Source of the DNA: a virus
IMG/VR virus record: IMGVR_UViG_3300037011_000309
Coordinates: 1 to 23,825 of that record
Length of the DNA: 23,825 nucleotides
Strand: one strand, 5' to 3'
In this document: piece by piece, positions 15,044 through 21,395 of the stretch
Layout: each line of letters opens with the position of its first letter
Position numbering within the stretch: the stretch's first letter is position 1
Program-made: the position numbers and the translations under genes
Notes under the pieces: model-generated
Database searches by the model: none
The model's input: only the letters and a program-made list of their open reading frames with translations
Told to the model about the DNA's origin: nothing

Positions 15044-15615
15044 GTCATAAAAGAAGAAAATATGAAGAGAATCTTCATCCTGCTGATGGACATTTTGCCA
15101 ATATGAAATTTAAGGATTTGAAAAGGGAATGTGTTATCAGGGGAATGGACTTTGATGAAGTTTTATCTTCAGGAGTACATGAATTGTATAGTTTCTTTAA
15201 GGAACATTTTTATGATGATGTTAGACATGGGCTTTTGGATGAATTTGATGATTGGCAGGAAGAAAAAATAAGGGTGGTTATGGAGGCAAGGGGTGAAAAT
15301 CCCGATATATTAGTTCACCCAGCATTACGTTTGGGATACGTTGCTGAGAAAGATGATGAAGGCAATACTACTAAACGTAAGAGAGCTAAGATGGTTACTA
15401 AGAAATTAAAAAGGAAAAGAGAAAGAACTAATGACAATATTTTTCAGGGTACTAAAAAGGCTTATACATTTGAATTACAGCAACAGGGTAAAGATAAAAA
15501 AGAAGTGATCAAAAAAGTTATAGAAAAATATCCCGATGCTTCTGAGAAATCAATCAGTATTTGGTTTAATAAATCTAAGAAATTACACAAAGTTAAAATT
15601 GGAGGTAAATCATGA
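15040..15615 (+). CDS. Basic hypothetical protein with SAP-like and HTH-like parts
   Basis: The 191-residue product is strongly basic. Residues 20-57 (FANMKFKDLKRECVIRGMDF, then DEVLSSGVHELYSFFKEHF) resemble a SAP-type helix-extension-helix, with the ..M....LK..C..RGM.. pattern. A Lys/Arg-rich linker (KRKRAKMVTKKLKRKRERT) near 125-140 is followed by a C-terminal helical region, KKEVIKKVIEKYPDASEKSI ending in SIWFNKSKKLH, that could be a helix-turn-helix. Together these suggest a DNA-binding or transcription-associated protein. I do not recognise a named family. It is coupled by ATGA to the gene before and to the membrane protein after. Confidence 0.85.
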   Translation: MSHKRRKYEENLHPADGHFANMKFKDLKRECVIRGMDFDEVLSSGVHELYSFFKEHFYDDVRHGLLDEFDDWQEEKIRVVMEARGENPDILVHPALRLGYVAEKDDEGNTTKRKRAKMVTKKLKRKRERTNDNIFQGTKKAYTFELQQQGKDKKEVIKKVIEKYPDASEKSISIWFNKSKKLHKVKIGGKS

Positions 15616-16001
15616 TGAATTTATTATTAGCATTATTCCTTATTGTGTTTGAAGCAATACCCGAAGGATTAGCCGACAGGGGGATGAAAACTTTTGCCGG
15701 TATACTTGAAGCTCTGAAATTGGTTGTGATAACCGGTTTACTATTCCTGTTCTTTAACGGGATAATAAGGTTTGAATATAATTCTTACATCTGGTATATA
15801 GTAGTGGGATACATATTAGTAAGATTTTCTTTATTTGACCTGCTTTATAACCTATCAAGGGGAGTAGAACTTAACCATGTTGGGACTACAAAATTATATG
15901 ATAAGGTATATTTTTCTATAACTAAGAAGATGCCTTTTCCATATATACTATTTGTTAAGTTGGTATTCATTACCTGTGGGATATCTATGCTATTAAAGTG
16001 A
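15612..16001 (+). CDS. Small integral membrane protein
   Basis: The 129-residue product has four hydrophobic segments at about residues 2-17, 33-51, 58-79 and 108-127. A short loop contains DRGMKTF, and a larger polar loop lies between segments three and four (SRGVELNHVGTTKLYDKVYF). This makes it a likely inner-membrane protein. No holin or transporter family is recognised. The start ATG 15612 overlaps the previous stop (ATGA); ATG 15615 is in frame as an alternative. GGAGGT at 15601-15606 lies 5 nt upstream and could act as a Shine-Dalgarno site, although it is also coding. The stop overlaps the next start as GTGA. Confidence 0.85.
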   Translation: MMNLLLALFLIVFEAIPEGLADRGMKTFAGILEALKLVVITGLLFLFFNGIIRFEYNSYIWYIVVGYILVRFSLFDLLYNLSRGVELNHVGTTKLYDKVYFSITKKMPFPYILFVKLVFITCGISMLLK

Positions 16002-16867
16002 CTGGGTTAGGGAAATTTGCTGTACATAAGTGGAAGTGGTATTTAGTAGACTTCCGAGATATTAGGGATGTGAAACTGATAAGAAAACATTTTGATAGTA
16101 AAGTACAAGCAGATAGGTACAATAAGAAATTTGGGAATAAAAGATACCATTTCATATCTGGATTTAAGGCTTTAGAAATGGGATTAAAGGATGGAGAAAC
16201 CTATCAAAGGCATGAATTATCCCGATATTCTAAATATGAGTTCCCACCTGGAGTGGAAACACAGTTACAAAAGCAATATTATAGATATTGTTATAGAAGA
16301 AAATTGAGACGTAAAAAACGCAGACCTATGGTAAAATTAAAAGATGTCAAAGAAATTCTGGACCAGAAAGAAGTTCTTTTCTTTAAAAGATTAAGGGGAT
16401 ACGGGACTTATTATATGGCTTATTCTAATAAGGTTAAGGGGTTTGATCAGTTTAGAGAAAGGTACGATTATCCTTATGATATAGTAAATCTTTCAGCAAT
16501 ATATTTATGCCTTAAAAAGCATTATGATTGCGGTCCGTTTGATAGGGCAGAAGTAGCCATGTACATTTATGAGTATTTCAGGGAAAGGGTAATTAAATGG
16601 AGATGTGGGGTAGATATGAGTCATAAAGAAGAGGATGAAGTAAGGGCTGAATTTATGGCAAGAGGTTTTATAGATATAGGAAAATCTGATTTTGTTAAGG
16701 ACGATAATGCTTGGGTAGAGACTATTTTTATTAAGCCAACATTAGTTTACCCCGAGGAAGGATGGTTTAATCATAAGGATGCAGGTTATCTGGACCATTC
16801 GGTATTTGAGTTACAAACATTGGTAGGAATACAAGGGTATACCAAAGCTGTTCAAATTGGGTGCTAG
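15998..16867 (+). CDS. Hypothetical protein with GTG start
   Basis: The 289-residue protein is unrecognised. It starts at GTG 15998, which forms a GTGA overlap with the stop of the membrane-protein gene. No in-frame ATG lies near, so the GTG start is well supported. The N-terminus, KWKWYLVDFRDIRDVKLIRK, has alternating aromatic and basic residues. A very basic block, YYRYCYRRKLRRKKRRPMVK, lies near residue 100. The C-terminal half is acidic to neutral, with YDIVNLSAIYLCLKKHYDCG and a segment beginning at EVAMYIYEYF. The basic block suggests contact with nucleic acid or phospholipid. It ends the operon; 75 bp follow with a hairpin before the next gene. Confidence 0.85.
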   Translation: MTGLGKFAVHKWKWYLVDFRDIRDVKLIRKHFDSKVQADRYNKKFGNKRYHFISGFKALEMGLKDGETYQRHELSRYSKYEFPPGVETQLQKQYYRYCYRRKLRRKKRRPMVKLKDVKEILDQKEVLFFKRLRGYGTYYMAYSNKVKGFDQFRERYDYPYDIVNLSAIYLCLKKHYDCGPFDRAEVAMYIYEYFRERVIKWRCGVDMSHKEEDEVRAEFMARGFIDIGKSDFVKDDNAWVETIFIKPTLVYPEEGWFNHKDAGYLDHSVFELQTLVGIQGYTKAVQIGC

Positions 16868-16870
16868 AAG

Positions 16871-16903
16871 CCTAGAAAGTGGAATATTTCCCTAAAGTCT
16901 AGG
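16871..16903 (+). repeat. Hairpin between the 15998 and 16943 genes
   Basis: CCTAGA (16871-16876) pairs with TCTAGG (16898-16903). Inside lies a second short stem, GGAA (16881-16884) with TTCC (16888-16891) over a TAT loop. The stem lies just after the 16867 stop and just before the AT-rich element at 16911. No T-tract follows, so it is a poor intrinsic terminator; an operator or an mRNA-end stabiliser is possible. Confidence 0.4.
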
Positions 16904-16910
16904 AAATACT

Positions 16911-16925
16911 ATTATAATATATAAA
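16911..16925 (+). promoter_or_regulatory. AT-rich promoter-like element, class 2 (16943 gene)
   Basis: ATTATAATATATAAA ends in TATATAAA (16918-16925), 17 bp before the ATG at 16943. It matches ATTATTATATATAAA upstream of the 18890 gene and TTTATTATATATAAA upstream of the 14600 gene. TAnnTTTG is absent. Its resemblance to the T4-type late box TATAAATA is suggestive only. Confidence 0.4.
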
Positions 16926-16942
16926 ATGATTAATCACTAAAA

Positions 16943-17548
16943 ATGTTATGTATGGAAGGTAAAACAATTAAAAAGGTACTGGAATTAGGTGACCAATTTG
17001 TCCTATTAAAAATGGATGATGGAACCTTTATTTCGGCTAGAATCATTGACCCAGAAATCCCTGAAGATGATGTTAAGGAATTTTTTGAATCTGAGAAATC
17101 TACTAAACTATCTAAGGATGACAAAGAGAAAATCTCAGAAAAAGAGAAAATCTCAGAAAAAGATGATGACCTAACATGGGACGATTTATTGGAAATGAAA
17201 CGTAAAGCTCTGGTAAAATTGGTAGATGAGAAAAAACTTCTCGTTGATCCAGATGATTTCGAAGATGATGATGAAGGGTTAAGAAAAGAAATCGCCGAAG
17301 AGCTTGAGATAACAGTTCCTAAGAAAGGTAAATCTGAACCAGCCCCAGAAGAAGACGCTAAAAAGGATGATGATGATTATACATGGTCAGATCTGGTAGA
17401 TATGGATTTCGAAGAACTTACAGATCTCTGTAAAGAAAACAAACTGGATACTGATCCGGATGATTTCGATGAAGATACAGAAACAGATAAACTTCGCCGA
17501 GCTATCGCTAAGGAATGTGGGATTGAAGCACCTCCTAAGAAAAAATAA
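16943..17548 (+). CDS. Acidic protein with two internal repeats
   Basis: The 201-residue protein begins with a small beta-rich N-terminus (KVLELGDQFVLLKMDDGTFI) and an acidic linker. Two homologous repeats of about 48 residues follow: DLTWDDLLEMKRKALVKLV..DPDDFEDDDEGLRKEIAEELEI and DYTWSDLVDMDFEELTDLC..DPDDFDEDTETDKLRRAIAKECGI. The W.DL..M....L..L......DPDDF.......LR..IA.E pattern is like HeH/LEM/SAP-type two-helix modules. The linker contains a perfect 18-bp tandem duplication. The acidic composition and more C-rich codons suggest a well-expressed protein. ATG 16943 is preferred; ATG 16952 also fits. Partner and function unknown. Confidence 0.88.
   Translation: MLCMEGKTIKKVLELGDQFVLLKMDDGTFISARIIDPEIPEDDVKEFFESEKSTKLSKDDKEKISEKEKISEKDDDLTWDDLLEMKRKALVKLVDEKKLLVDPDDFEDDDEGLRKEIAEELEITVPKKGKSEPAPEEDAKKDDDDYTWSDLVDMDFEELTDLCKENKLDTDPDDFDEDTETDKLRRAIAKECGIEAPPKKK
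17123..17158 (+). repeat. 18-bp perfect tandem duplication in the 16943 gene
   Basis: AAAGAGAAAATCTCAGAA occurs at 17123-17140 and again at 17141-17158. It encodes two copies of KEKISE in the acidic linker before the first repeat domain. Identity at third codon positions shows that it is recent. Confidence 0.9.
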
Positions 17549-17550
17549 AA

Positions 17551-17730
17551 ATGGGACCAAAATCAGATATAGGAGCTAAATTCGATAAGGGCAAGAAGGA
17601 AAGGATTCTTGCCCTTTCTCTTGAGTTAAGTGACCAAGATTTAGCCGAAGTAATCCAATTCTTACTAGAACTTCAAACAGAACATAACAAGAAAAACCTA
17701 ACCCCAAACGTGGACACGATATCAATTTAA
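17551..17730 (+). CDS. Small hypothetical protein, 59 residues
   Basis: ATG 17551 follows the previous TAA by 2 bp within an A-rich stretch, the usual start context here. The 59-residue product begins MGPKSDIGAKFDKGKKERIL, continues with LSDQDLAEVIQFLLELQTEH as a probable amphipathic helix and ends NVDTISI. Codons match the neighbouring genes. A perfect 11-bp hairpin lies inside the gene, at codons 13-22, and the last 8 bp belong to the 36-bp repeat that precedes the promoter of the 17797 gene. If the hairpin terminates transcription, the gene might be only partly expressed. No family is recognised. Confidence 0.6.
   Translation: MGPKSDIGAKFDKGKKERILALSLELSDQDLAEVIQFLLELQTEHNKKNLTPNVDTISI
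17587..17622 (+). terminator. Perfect 11-bp hairpin followed by a pyrimidine-rich stretch
   Basis: AAGGGCAAGAA (17587-17597) and TTCTTGCCCTT (17606-17616) form a perfect stem with the 8-nt loop GGAAAGGA, followed by TCTCTT. It looks like an intrinsic terminator for the 16943 gene, but lies inside the frame of the 59-residue gene. It could alternatively be an attenuator or RNA-processing site. Confidence 0.5.
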
Positions 17731-17758
17731 AAACATTTTTCGGGGTTTTGTTGCAAAC
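17723..17758 (+). repeat. 36-bp repeat copy 1, upstream of the 17797 promoter
   Basis: This 36-bp sequence starts CAATTTAAAAAC, has TTTTTCGGGGTTTTG in the middle and ends TTGCAAAC. It is identical to 23779-23814, and GGTT follows one base later in both copies. Its last 8 bp contain the -33 TTG of the promoter at 17751. It may be an upstream promoter element or carry a regulator site. Confidence 0.85.
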
Positions 17759-17782
17759 TGGTTATTACGGAATATATATTTG
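17751..17782 (+). promoter_or_regulatory. Bacteroidota-type promoter for the 17797 gene
   Basis: TTG at 17751-17753 and TATATTTG at 17775-17782 are 21 bp apart. TTGCAAACTGGTTA and TATATTTGCAT are close to the other promoters here. The predicted start is near 17789, only about 8 nt before the ATG, so the mRNA would be nearly leaderless. Confidence 0.85.
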
Positions 17783-17796
17783 CATAAATAATAATA

Positions 17797-18438
17797 ATGC
17801 AGAAACCCTTTATATATACCAGATTTTTTCGTTCCCTAAAGACTTATGATCATAGGTTCTGGGGAAAATTCGAAAACAATCTAGTAAATTTTATCTCATT
17901 CCAGAATCAGAATCCGATAGAATTTACAGATTTTGATGAAAGGGAATGGCATTGGCCAAATAATAATTTCCCTCGTGAGGACCTATATAATATAATTATA
18001 TTAATTGCAAAGATCCTGAAGGTAAAGATCATGTGGAAAAGGGAAATAAGTTTTTTTGGTAATGATCATGAAATTCGGAAATCGCTTTTGATTATAGGAG
18101 AAAGAAATAGAACTATTATATGTTGTCACCTTTTGGTTTATGTGATTGATGGTATATTAAGGTTCGAGGATTTTATCAAGAAGAATGAATGGGAATTAGC
18201 AAAAACTAAAGGATTCCCTTCACGGATTAAATATGCTAAAACGCTAACTAAAGTCCATGTTTGGAGAATATTGTCATTATTTGCTTTAAGTCAGATTGAA
18301 GATAAAGTCTATAAAGTTAGGCTAGAGAATTATATAATGGGTCAATATAAACTTGACTATAAGAATTATGGGCAGGAACAGAATGCTTATTGGAATGCAG
18401 TGAGTAAAACTTTTTATCCAAAGAGGATGATGTTATGA
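17797..18438 (+). CDS. Hypothetical protein, possible DUF7168-like core
   Basis: The 213-residue protein begins MQKPFIYTRFFRSLKTYDHR. A central segment, REDLYNIIILIAKILKVKIM, then SFFGNDHEIRKSLLIIGERN and LLVYVIDGILRFEDF, has a helix, two strands and a helix. This resembles the region after the DUF2786 helices in the protein encoded at 22752 (ALYNILCKYNFCRMI, LLGTKDNVESVKFLADQLEE). The match is by eye and weak. A C-terminal part, YKLDYKNYGQEQNAYWNAVS, is Tyr-rich. The gene has its own strong promoter with a leader of about 8 nt, preceded by a repeat found again at the window end. The stop overlaps the next start (ATGA). Confidence 0.82.
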   Translation: MQKPFIYTRFFRSLKTYDHRFWGKFENNLVNFISFQNQNPIEFTDFDEREWHWPNNNFPREDLYNIIILIAKILKVKIMWKREISFFGNDHEIRKSLLIIGERNRTIICCHLLVYVIDGILRFEDFIKKNEWELAKTKGFPSRIKYAKTLTKVHVWRILSLFALSQIEDKVYKVRLENYIMGQYKLDYKNYGQEQNAYWNAVSKTFYPKRMML

Positions 18439-18809
18439 ATAGGTATAAAATAATATTAGATGAATGGCAAAGATTAAACCAAGCTAATACAGACCTTGAA
18501 AAAGAGTATGAAGGTAAGATTAAAGGAGATGCTCATTTAAAAAGGAAATTGGATATTTTGGGTAGAAGGGATGCTTTGAAAAGAAAAGCTTTATCTATAG
18601 GTACCCAACATAATGTATGTAGAGTAATGGGTAAAAGACAAAGAAAAAGTTTAAAGAATCCTACATTAATGGTAACACAAAGATTCAATCTATTTTTCAC
18701 AGATGTATCTGAGGAAGAAGTTAATGATCTGGTTAGATTACATGTCAAAAATCTTATTCAGTATACGGTAACATTTTATAAACCTGGCGTAATATTAACT
18801 ACAGACTAA
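18435..18809 (+). CDS. Small basic hypothetical protein
   Basis: The 124-residue product starts MNRYKIILDEWQRLNQANTD and has a charged helical first half (EKEYEGKIKGDAHLKRKLDI, then RRDALKRKALSIG). A second half, SLKNPTLMVTQRFNLFFTDV, then VNDLVRLHVKNLIQYTVTFY, has alternating strand and helix character. It has no recognisable domain, membrane segment or metal site. It is coupled by an ATGA overlap to the gene at 17797, so the two products probably act in the same process. The gene ends 80 bp before the coiled-coil gene at 18890, and the gap contains a hairpin and an AT-rich element. Confidence 0.82.
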   Translation: MNRYKIILDEWQRLNQANTDLEKEYEGKIKGDAHLKRKLDILGRRDALKRKALSIGTQHNVCRVMGKRQRKSLKNPTLMVTQRFNLFFTDVSEEEVNDLVRLHVKNLIQYTVTFYKPGVILTTD

Positions 18810-18829
18810 GTCAAGAAATTTGGAAATTC

Positions 18830-18847
18830 TAGTAGTGAAAGCTACTA
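18830..18847 (+). repeat. Short inverted repeat before the 18890 gene
   Basis: TAGTAG (18830-18835) and CTACTA (18842-18847) flank a 6-nt spacer. The right arm runs directly into the AT-rich element ending TATATAAA. The same arms appear in the leader at 134-165. It is possibly an operator; no T-tract follows. Confidence 0.45.
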
Positions 18848-18861
18848 TTATTATATATAAA
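18847..18861 (+). promoter_or_regulatory. AT-rich promoter-like element, class 2 (18890 gene)
   Basis: ATTATTATATATAAA ends in TATATAAA (18854-18861), 28 bp before the ATG at 18890. It differs at one position from the element at 16911. A hairpin sits immediately upstream, as at 16871. TAnnTTTG is absent, so this is a candidate for a different promoter class. Confidence 0.4.
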
Positions 18862-18889
18862 TCAAGTTTAACAATTAACAATTAAAAAA

Positions 18890-19309
18890 ATGGGAAAACC
18901 TAAAACATTCGAGGAAGCTCAGGAGCAGTTTGAAGCTCTGAGAGAAGCTTTAAAAGAAGCTAAAAATGAACTCCGGGAATTTATGGTCGAAAACAAGATC
19001 AAAAAAGACAAAACTCCGGAAGACCCTAAATTGGCCAAGAAGTTTGAGGGGCTTACAAAAAAGGTTGATGCTGCCAAAACTGCTGCTGAACAGGCAAAAG
19101 AATCAGTTAAGGAACTTAAACCTAAAAAGGTCCGTGAAACCAAGTACGAATATCCTGACGGTCTTACTGACAAGGAGAAAAAGAAATTTCGTGCTAAAAT
19201 GCGCAGAGAAGCCAAAGCCGGGGAAAAGAAAGAAAAAGGTGGAGATGCCGCTCCAGCTCCCAAGAAAAAACTGGCAAAGAAAGAAGAAAATGAGGGTGAT
19301 GACGACTAA
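18890..19309 (+). CDS. Lys/Glu/Ala-rich coiled-coil protein
   Basis: The 139-residue product begins MGKPKTFEEAQEQFEALREA and continues as a long heptad-like helix to about residue 80. A tyrosine-containing segment, ETKYEYPDGLTDKEKKKFRA, follows. The C-terminus is Ala/Pro/Lys-rich and ends acidic (NEGDDD). Codons with G or C in third position (gcc, ctc, cgg) are more frequent than in adjacent genes, as expected of an abundant product. It has its own AT-rich upstream element and hairpin, an A-rich start context and a strong terminator behind it, so it is a single-gene unit. It could be a nucleoid-like, scaffold-like or structural protein. No family is recognised. Confidence 0.85.
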   Translation: MGKPKTFEEAQEQFEALREALKEAKNELREFMVENKIKKDKTPEDPKLAKKFEGLTKKVDAAKTAAEQAKESVKELKPKKVRETKYEYPDGLTDKEKKKFRAKMRREAKAGEKKEKGGDAAPAPKKKLAKKEENEGDDD

Positions 19310-19329
19310 GTCGTTACATCTTATTTGAA

Positions 19330-19394
19330 CCCCCGACCTCATGACTCAGATTATAGGGTAAATGATATTAGGTTGGGGGCTTCTTTATTTTTAA
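19330..19394 (+). terminator. Intrinsic terminator after the 18890 gene
   Basis: CCCCCGACCT (19330-19339) pairs with AGGTTGGGGG (19370-19379), ten pairs including one G-T, over a 30-nt loop with a possible 4-bp inner stem. CTTCTTTATTTTT follows. The GC-rich stem stands out in this AT-rich genome. It should end the transcript of the coiled-coil gene. Confidence 0.75.
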
Positions 19395-19413
19395 TAACCT
19401 CACACGTAAGAAC

Positions 19414-20193
19414 ATGGAAAAGAAAGTAAGAATTACACTCTTCGATAAGGAGGGTCGTATATCAGATGAGAAATGGGTTAATCAAAATTCAGAATTCTAT
19501 GGTGGACCTAAGGAGGTACATGATGGACCATTTCGTATTGAATTTACTTTTATGGATCAGTCTGATGTGGATAAAATCATAAAGTATATTTCTCAATTAA
19601 TTGGTTCTCTTCCTTTACCTGAAGCAAGAGGAAGAAAGTCTGAAAATAATGAACCACTTGAACCTGCTCAAAGACAGGTTATCATTGACTCAGTTCTGAA
19701 TGAAGCTGAAGATCAAGATCAATTAATTAAACTATTAAGGGAACAAGGTTTTGTATTCCTTACATGGGACCATCTAGAAACATTGGAATATTCAGAAAAT
19801 ATTAAGATGAAAGATGGTCATAAGGATTATCAGTGGATGATAAAAAGATTGAAAATAGCTAAAAATCCATTGGTAGATAAATATGACCCTATGTTATTAT
19901 TTGGGATTGTCCTTATGGGTGAAAGAACTGAAAAGGTTATTGTTTACCTAAATGGTGAATTTCAAAAATCAGTTAAGGTACCTTTACCAGAGAAACCAAG
20001 AGAAACTGTTAAGAAGACAGAAATGATGAAATTCCCTAGTGCAATGATTCAGGATGAAAGGGATAAATTCAGATATGAACTCCGCCAACTTCAACTTAAT
20101 CCCGAAAGAGAGATCACTAGATTCTTTAAACGTTGGAGACCTTTTGTAGAAAACGTTCCTGCAATTTCTCAGGATAAAAAAGAACAGGATTAA
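19414..20193 (+). CDS. Hypothetical protein, mixed alpha/beta
   Basis: The 259-residue protein starts MEKKVRITLFDKEGRISDEK. The N-terminal 70 residues look beta-rich (DGPFRIEFTFMDQSDVDKII). A linker rich in Glu, Asn and Pro follows, then a helical section with ALNEAEDQDQ-type acidic residues. A later part contains LLFGIVLMGERTEKVIVYLN, and the C-terminus is basic (FRYELRQLQLNPEREITRFF then KRW). There is no signal sequence or catalytic motif, and I cannot name the family. It follows the terminator by about 20 bp, with no TAnnTTTG promoter seen in the gap, so read-through or another promoter type must supply its transcription. Confidence 0.88.
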   Translation: MEKKVRITLFDKEGRISDEKWVNQNSEFYGGPKEVHDGPFRIEFTFMDQSDVDKIIKYISQLIGSLPLPEARGRKSENNEPLEPAQRQVIIDSVLNEAEDQDQLIKLLREQGFVFLTWDHLETLEYSENIKMKDGHKDYQWMIKRLKIAKNPLVDKYDPMLLFGIVLMGERTEKVIVYLNGEFQKSVKVPLPEKPRETVKKTEMMKFPSAMIQDERDKFRYELRQLQLNPEREITRFFKRWRPFVENVPAISQDKKEQD

Positions 20194-20224
20194 TTGCATA
20201 GTGGTTATAAAGGTATTATATTTG
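20194..20224 (+). promoter_or_regulatory. Bacteroidota-type promoter for the 20249 operon
   Basis: TTG at 20194-20196 lies 20 bp before TATATTTG at 20217-20224. TTGCATAGTGGTTA upstream and the following CAATATAATTAAT closely match the other promoters. The predicted start is near 20231, about 18 nt before the ATG. The -33 element lies just after the previous gene's stop codon. Confidence 0.85.
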
Positions 20225-20248
20225 CAATATAATTAATAATTAACAACT

Positions 20249-20629
20249 ATGATCTTTACACCAGCACAGCAAATCATCATTAAGGACATTTGTTCCTTAC
20301 AATTCCAGGTATTAGAAAAAATCTTAATAGAACCCATACTAGGTAAGGCAGAAGACGAAGATGATTTCACTATTGAAGAAATGCTTGCTATGCACGGGTG
20401 TGATCGAAAAGATTTTGATAAAGGTTTAATAGATGCCTATGAGCAATTTCAGAAATTGCATAAAGACCCAGATAAATTATTTGAATTGGGTAGATATGAA
20501 ATGGCTGTATTTATTCAGATTCTACATGTTCTCGAAGATGATATGTGGAAGGATACATATCCTAACGCTTTATTGAATTTATGGAATAAGATATTTATTT
20601 GGGAAACCACAAATGAAATGAGGAATTAA
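20249..20629 (+). CDS. Small acidic hypothetical protein
   Basis: The 126-residue product starts MIFTPAQQIIIKDICSLQFQ and is mainly helical. It has an acidic patch (GKAEDEDDFTIEEMLAMHGC) in the first half and FLQ/W-rich helices in the second (YEMAVFIQILHVLEDDMW). No motif, membrane segment or export signal is visible. It is the first gene downstream of a strong promoter and lies 2 bp before the KTSC gene, so it is probably expressed early and together with it. Small acidic proteins in such positions are often anti-host or regulatory factors in phages, but nothing in the sequence proves this. Confidence 0.82.
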   Translation: MIFTPAQQIIIKDICSLQFQVLEKILIEPILGKAEDEDDFTIEEMLAMHGCDRKDFDKGLIDAYEQFQKLHKDPDKLFELGRYEMAVFIQILHVLEDDMWKDTYPNALLNLWNKIFIWETTNEMRN

Positions 20630-20631
20630 TT

Positions 20632-20871
20632 ATGGAAAGAACTAAAATTGAAGGTTCCAGTAATATAGCAGAAATAGGCTATGATTACGATAATAAAACT
20701 TTGGAGATTAAATTCCATAGTGGTGGTATATATCAGTATTGGCCAATATCCCCAAGTGGGTGGGATTCATTTTTAAAGGCCGAATCGAAAGGGTCATTCT
20801 TTACTCAACATATAAAGAATAATAAAGGTGTCAATTATAGGAAATTAGATGACTTGCAAGCGAGTAAGTAA
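20632..20871 (+). CDS. KTSC-domain protein
   Basis: This 79-residue protein is essentially a single KTSC domain: SSNIAEIGYDYDNKTLEIKF, SGGIYQYWPISPSGWDSFLK, AESKGSFFTQHIKN. The S..I..IGYD....L.I.F.SG..Y.Y....P.....L..A.S.G.FF...I. pattern is the family signature, including the late serine that precedes the final helix. KTSC domains are found alone or beside RNA-related proteins and their biochemical role is not established. The start ATG 20632 is 2 bp after the preceding stop. A 31-bp gap precedes the exported protein downstream. Confidence 0.85.
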   Translation: MERTKIEGSSNIAEIGYDYDNKTLEIKFHSGGIYQYWPISPSGWDSFLKAESKGSFFTQHIKNNKGVNYRKLDDLQASK

Positions 20872-20902
20872 TTTCTTTATGTCTAACTAATTGTAATGAA
20901 TT

Positions 20903-21373
20903 ATGAAAAGACTAGTATGCTTTGTGGTAATGTTTTCCATCTTCTGGGTTTTTACATTAAGAGCAATGGCTCCATGTGATAATTCCTTTATAGTTATAAG
21001 TCCAGAATTAATTTGTAAGTATGGAGTAGATGATTCTATACTAAGGGCTTTTATATCTTTGGAAAGTGGGTTTAAAGAAGATGCAGTAAATCCCATAACT
21101 GGTGCAAGAGGGATACTTCAGATATTACCACCTATGGTTACAGAAGTAAACAGGATAATGAAAGAATATGATTTACCAGAAGTTCAGTTTACTTGGGATG
21201 ATGCTTGGGATGCAGAAAAAAGCATTGAGATTTGGTATATAGTACAATCATACCATAATCTAGATTATGACGTTAAAAAGGCATGTCGATTATGGTTTGG
21301 TGTAGGGACTCAATACGATGGATTAACTTGGGGAGGATATCATAAGTTAATTCAGAAAAGGATATTGACTTGA
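20903..21373 (+). CDS. Exported lytic-transglycosylase-like protein
   Basis: The 156-residue product carries an N-terminal signal peptide (MKRLVCFVVMFSIFWVFTLR, cleavage likely after AMA at 23). A lysozyme-fold SLT domain follows: FISLESGFKEDAVNPITGAR with the probable catalytic Glu54, GILQILPPMV, and later WYIVQSYHNLDYDVKKACRL. These correspond to the family's ES.f...a.s..GA.G..Q..p, and to its Y..G pattern near the end. It should cleave peptidoglycan glycan strands in the periplasm. Its position among small accessory genes, away from any tail genes in view, fits a role in host lysis or cell-wall remodelling. No spanin or holin lies next to it. Confidence 0.8.
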   Translation: MKRLVCFVVMFSIFWVFTLRAMAPCDNSFIVISPELICKYGVDDSILRAFISLESGFKEDAVNPITGARGILQILPPMVTEVNRIMKEYDLPEVQFTWDDAWDAEKSIEIWYIVQSYHNLDYDVKKACRLWFGVGTQYDGLTWGGYHKLIQKRILT

Positions 21374-21395
21374 ATTTAATTTAATACACAGAAAC

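Noticed and set aside
18919-19263. Reverse-strand frame of 114 residues opposite the coiled-coil gene
   Set aside because: A Ser/Phe/Leu-rich shadow produced by the Lys/Glu codons on the other strand.
19330-19394. tRNA-like or riboswitch-like structure
   Set aside because: A GC-rich stem with a long loop and T-rich tail fits a terminator; no cloverleaf, anticodon stem or CCA-adjacent structure can be drawn.
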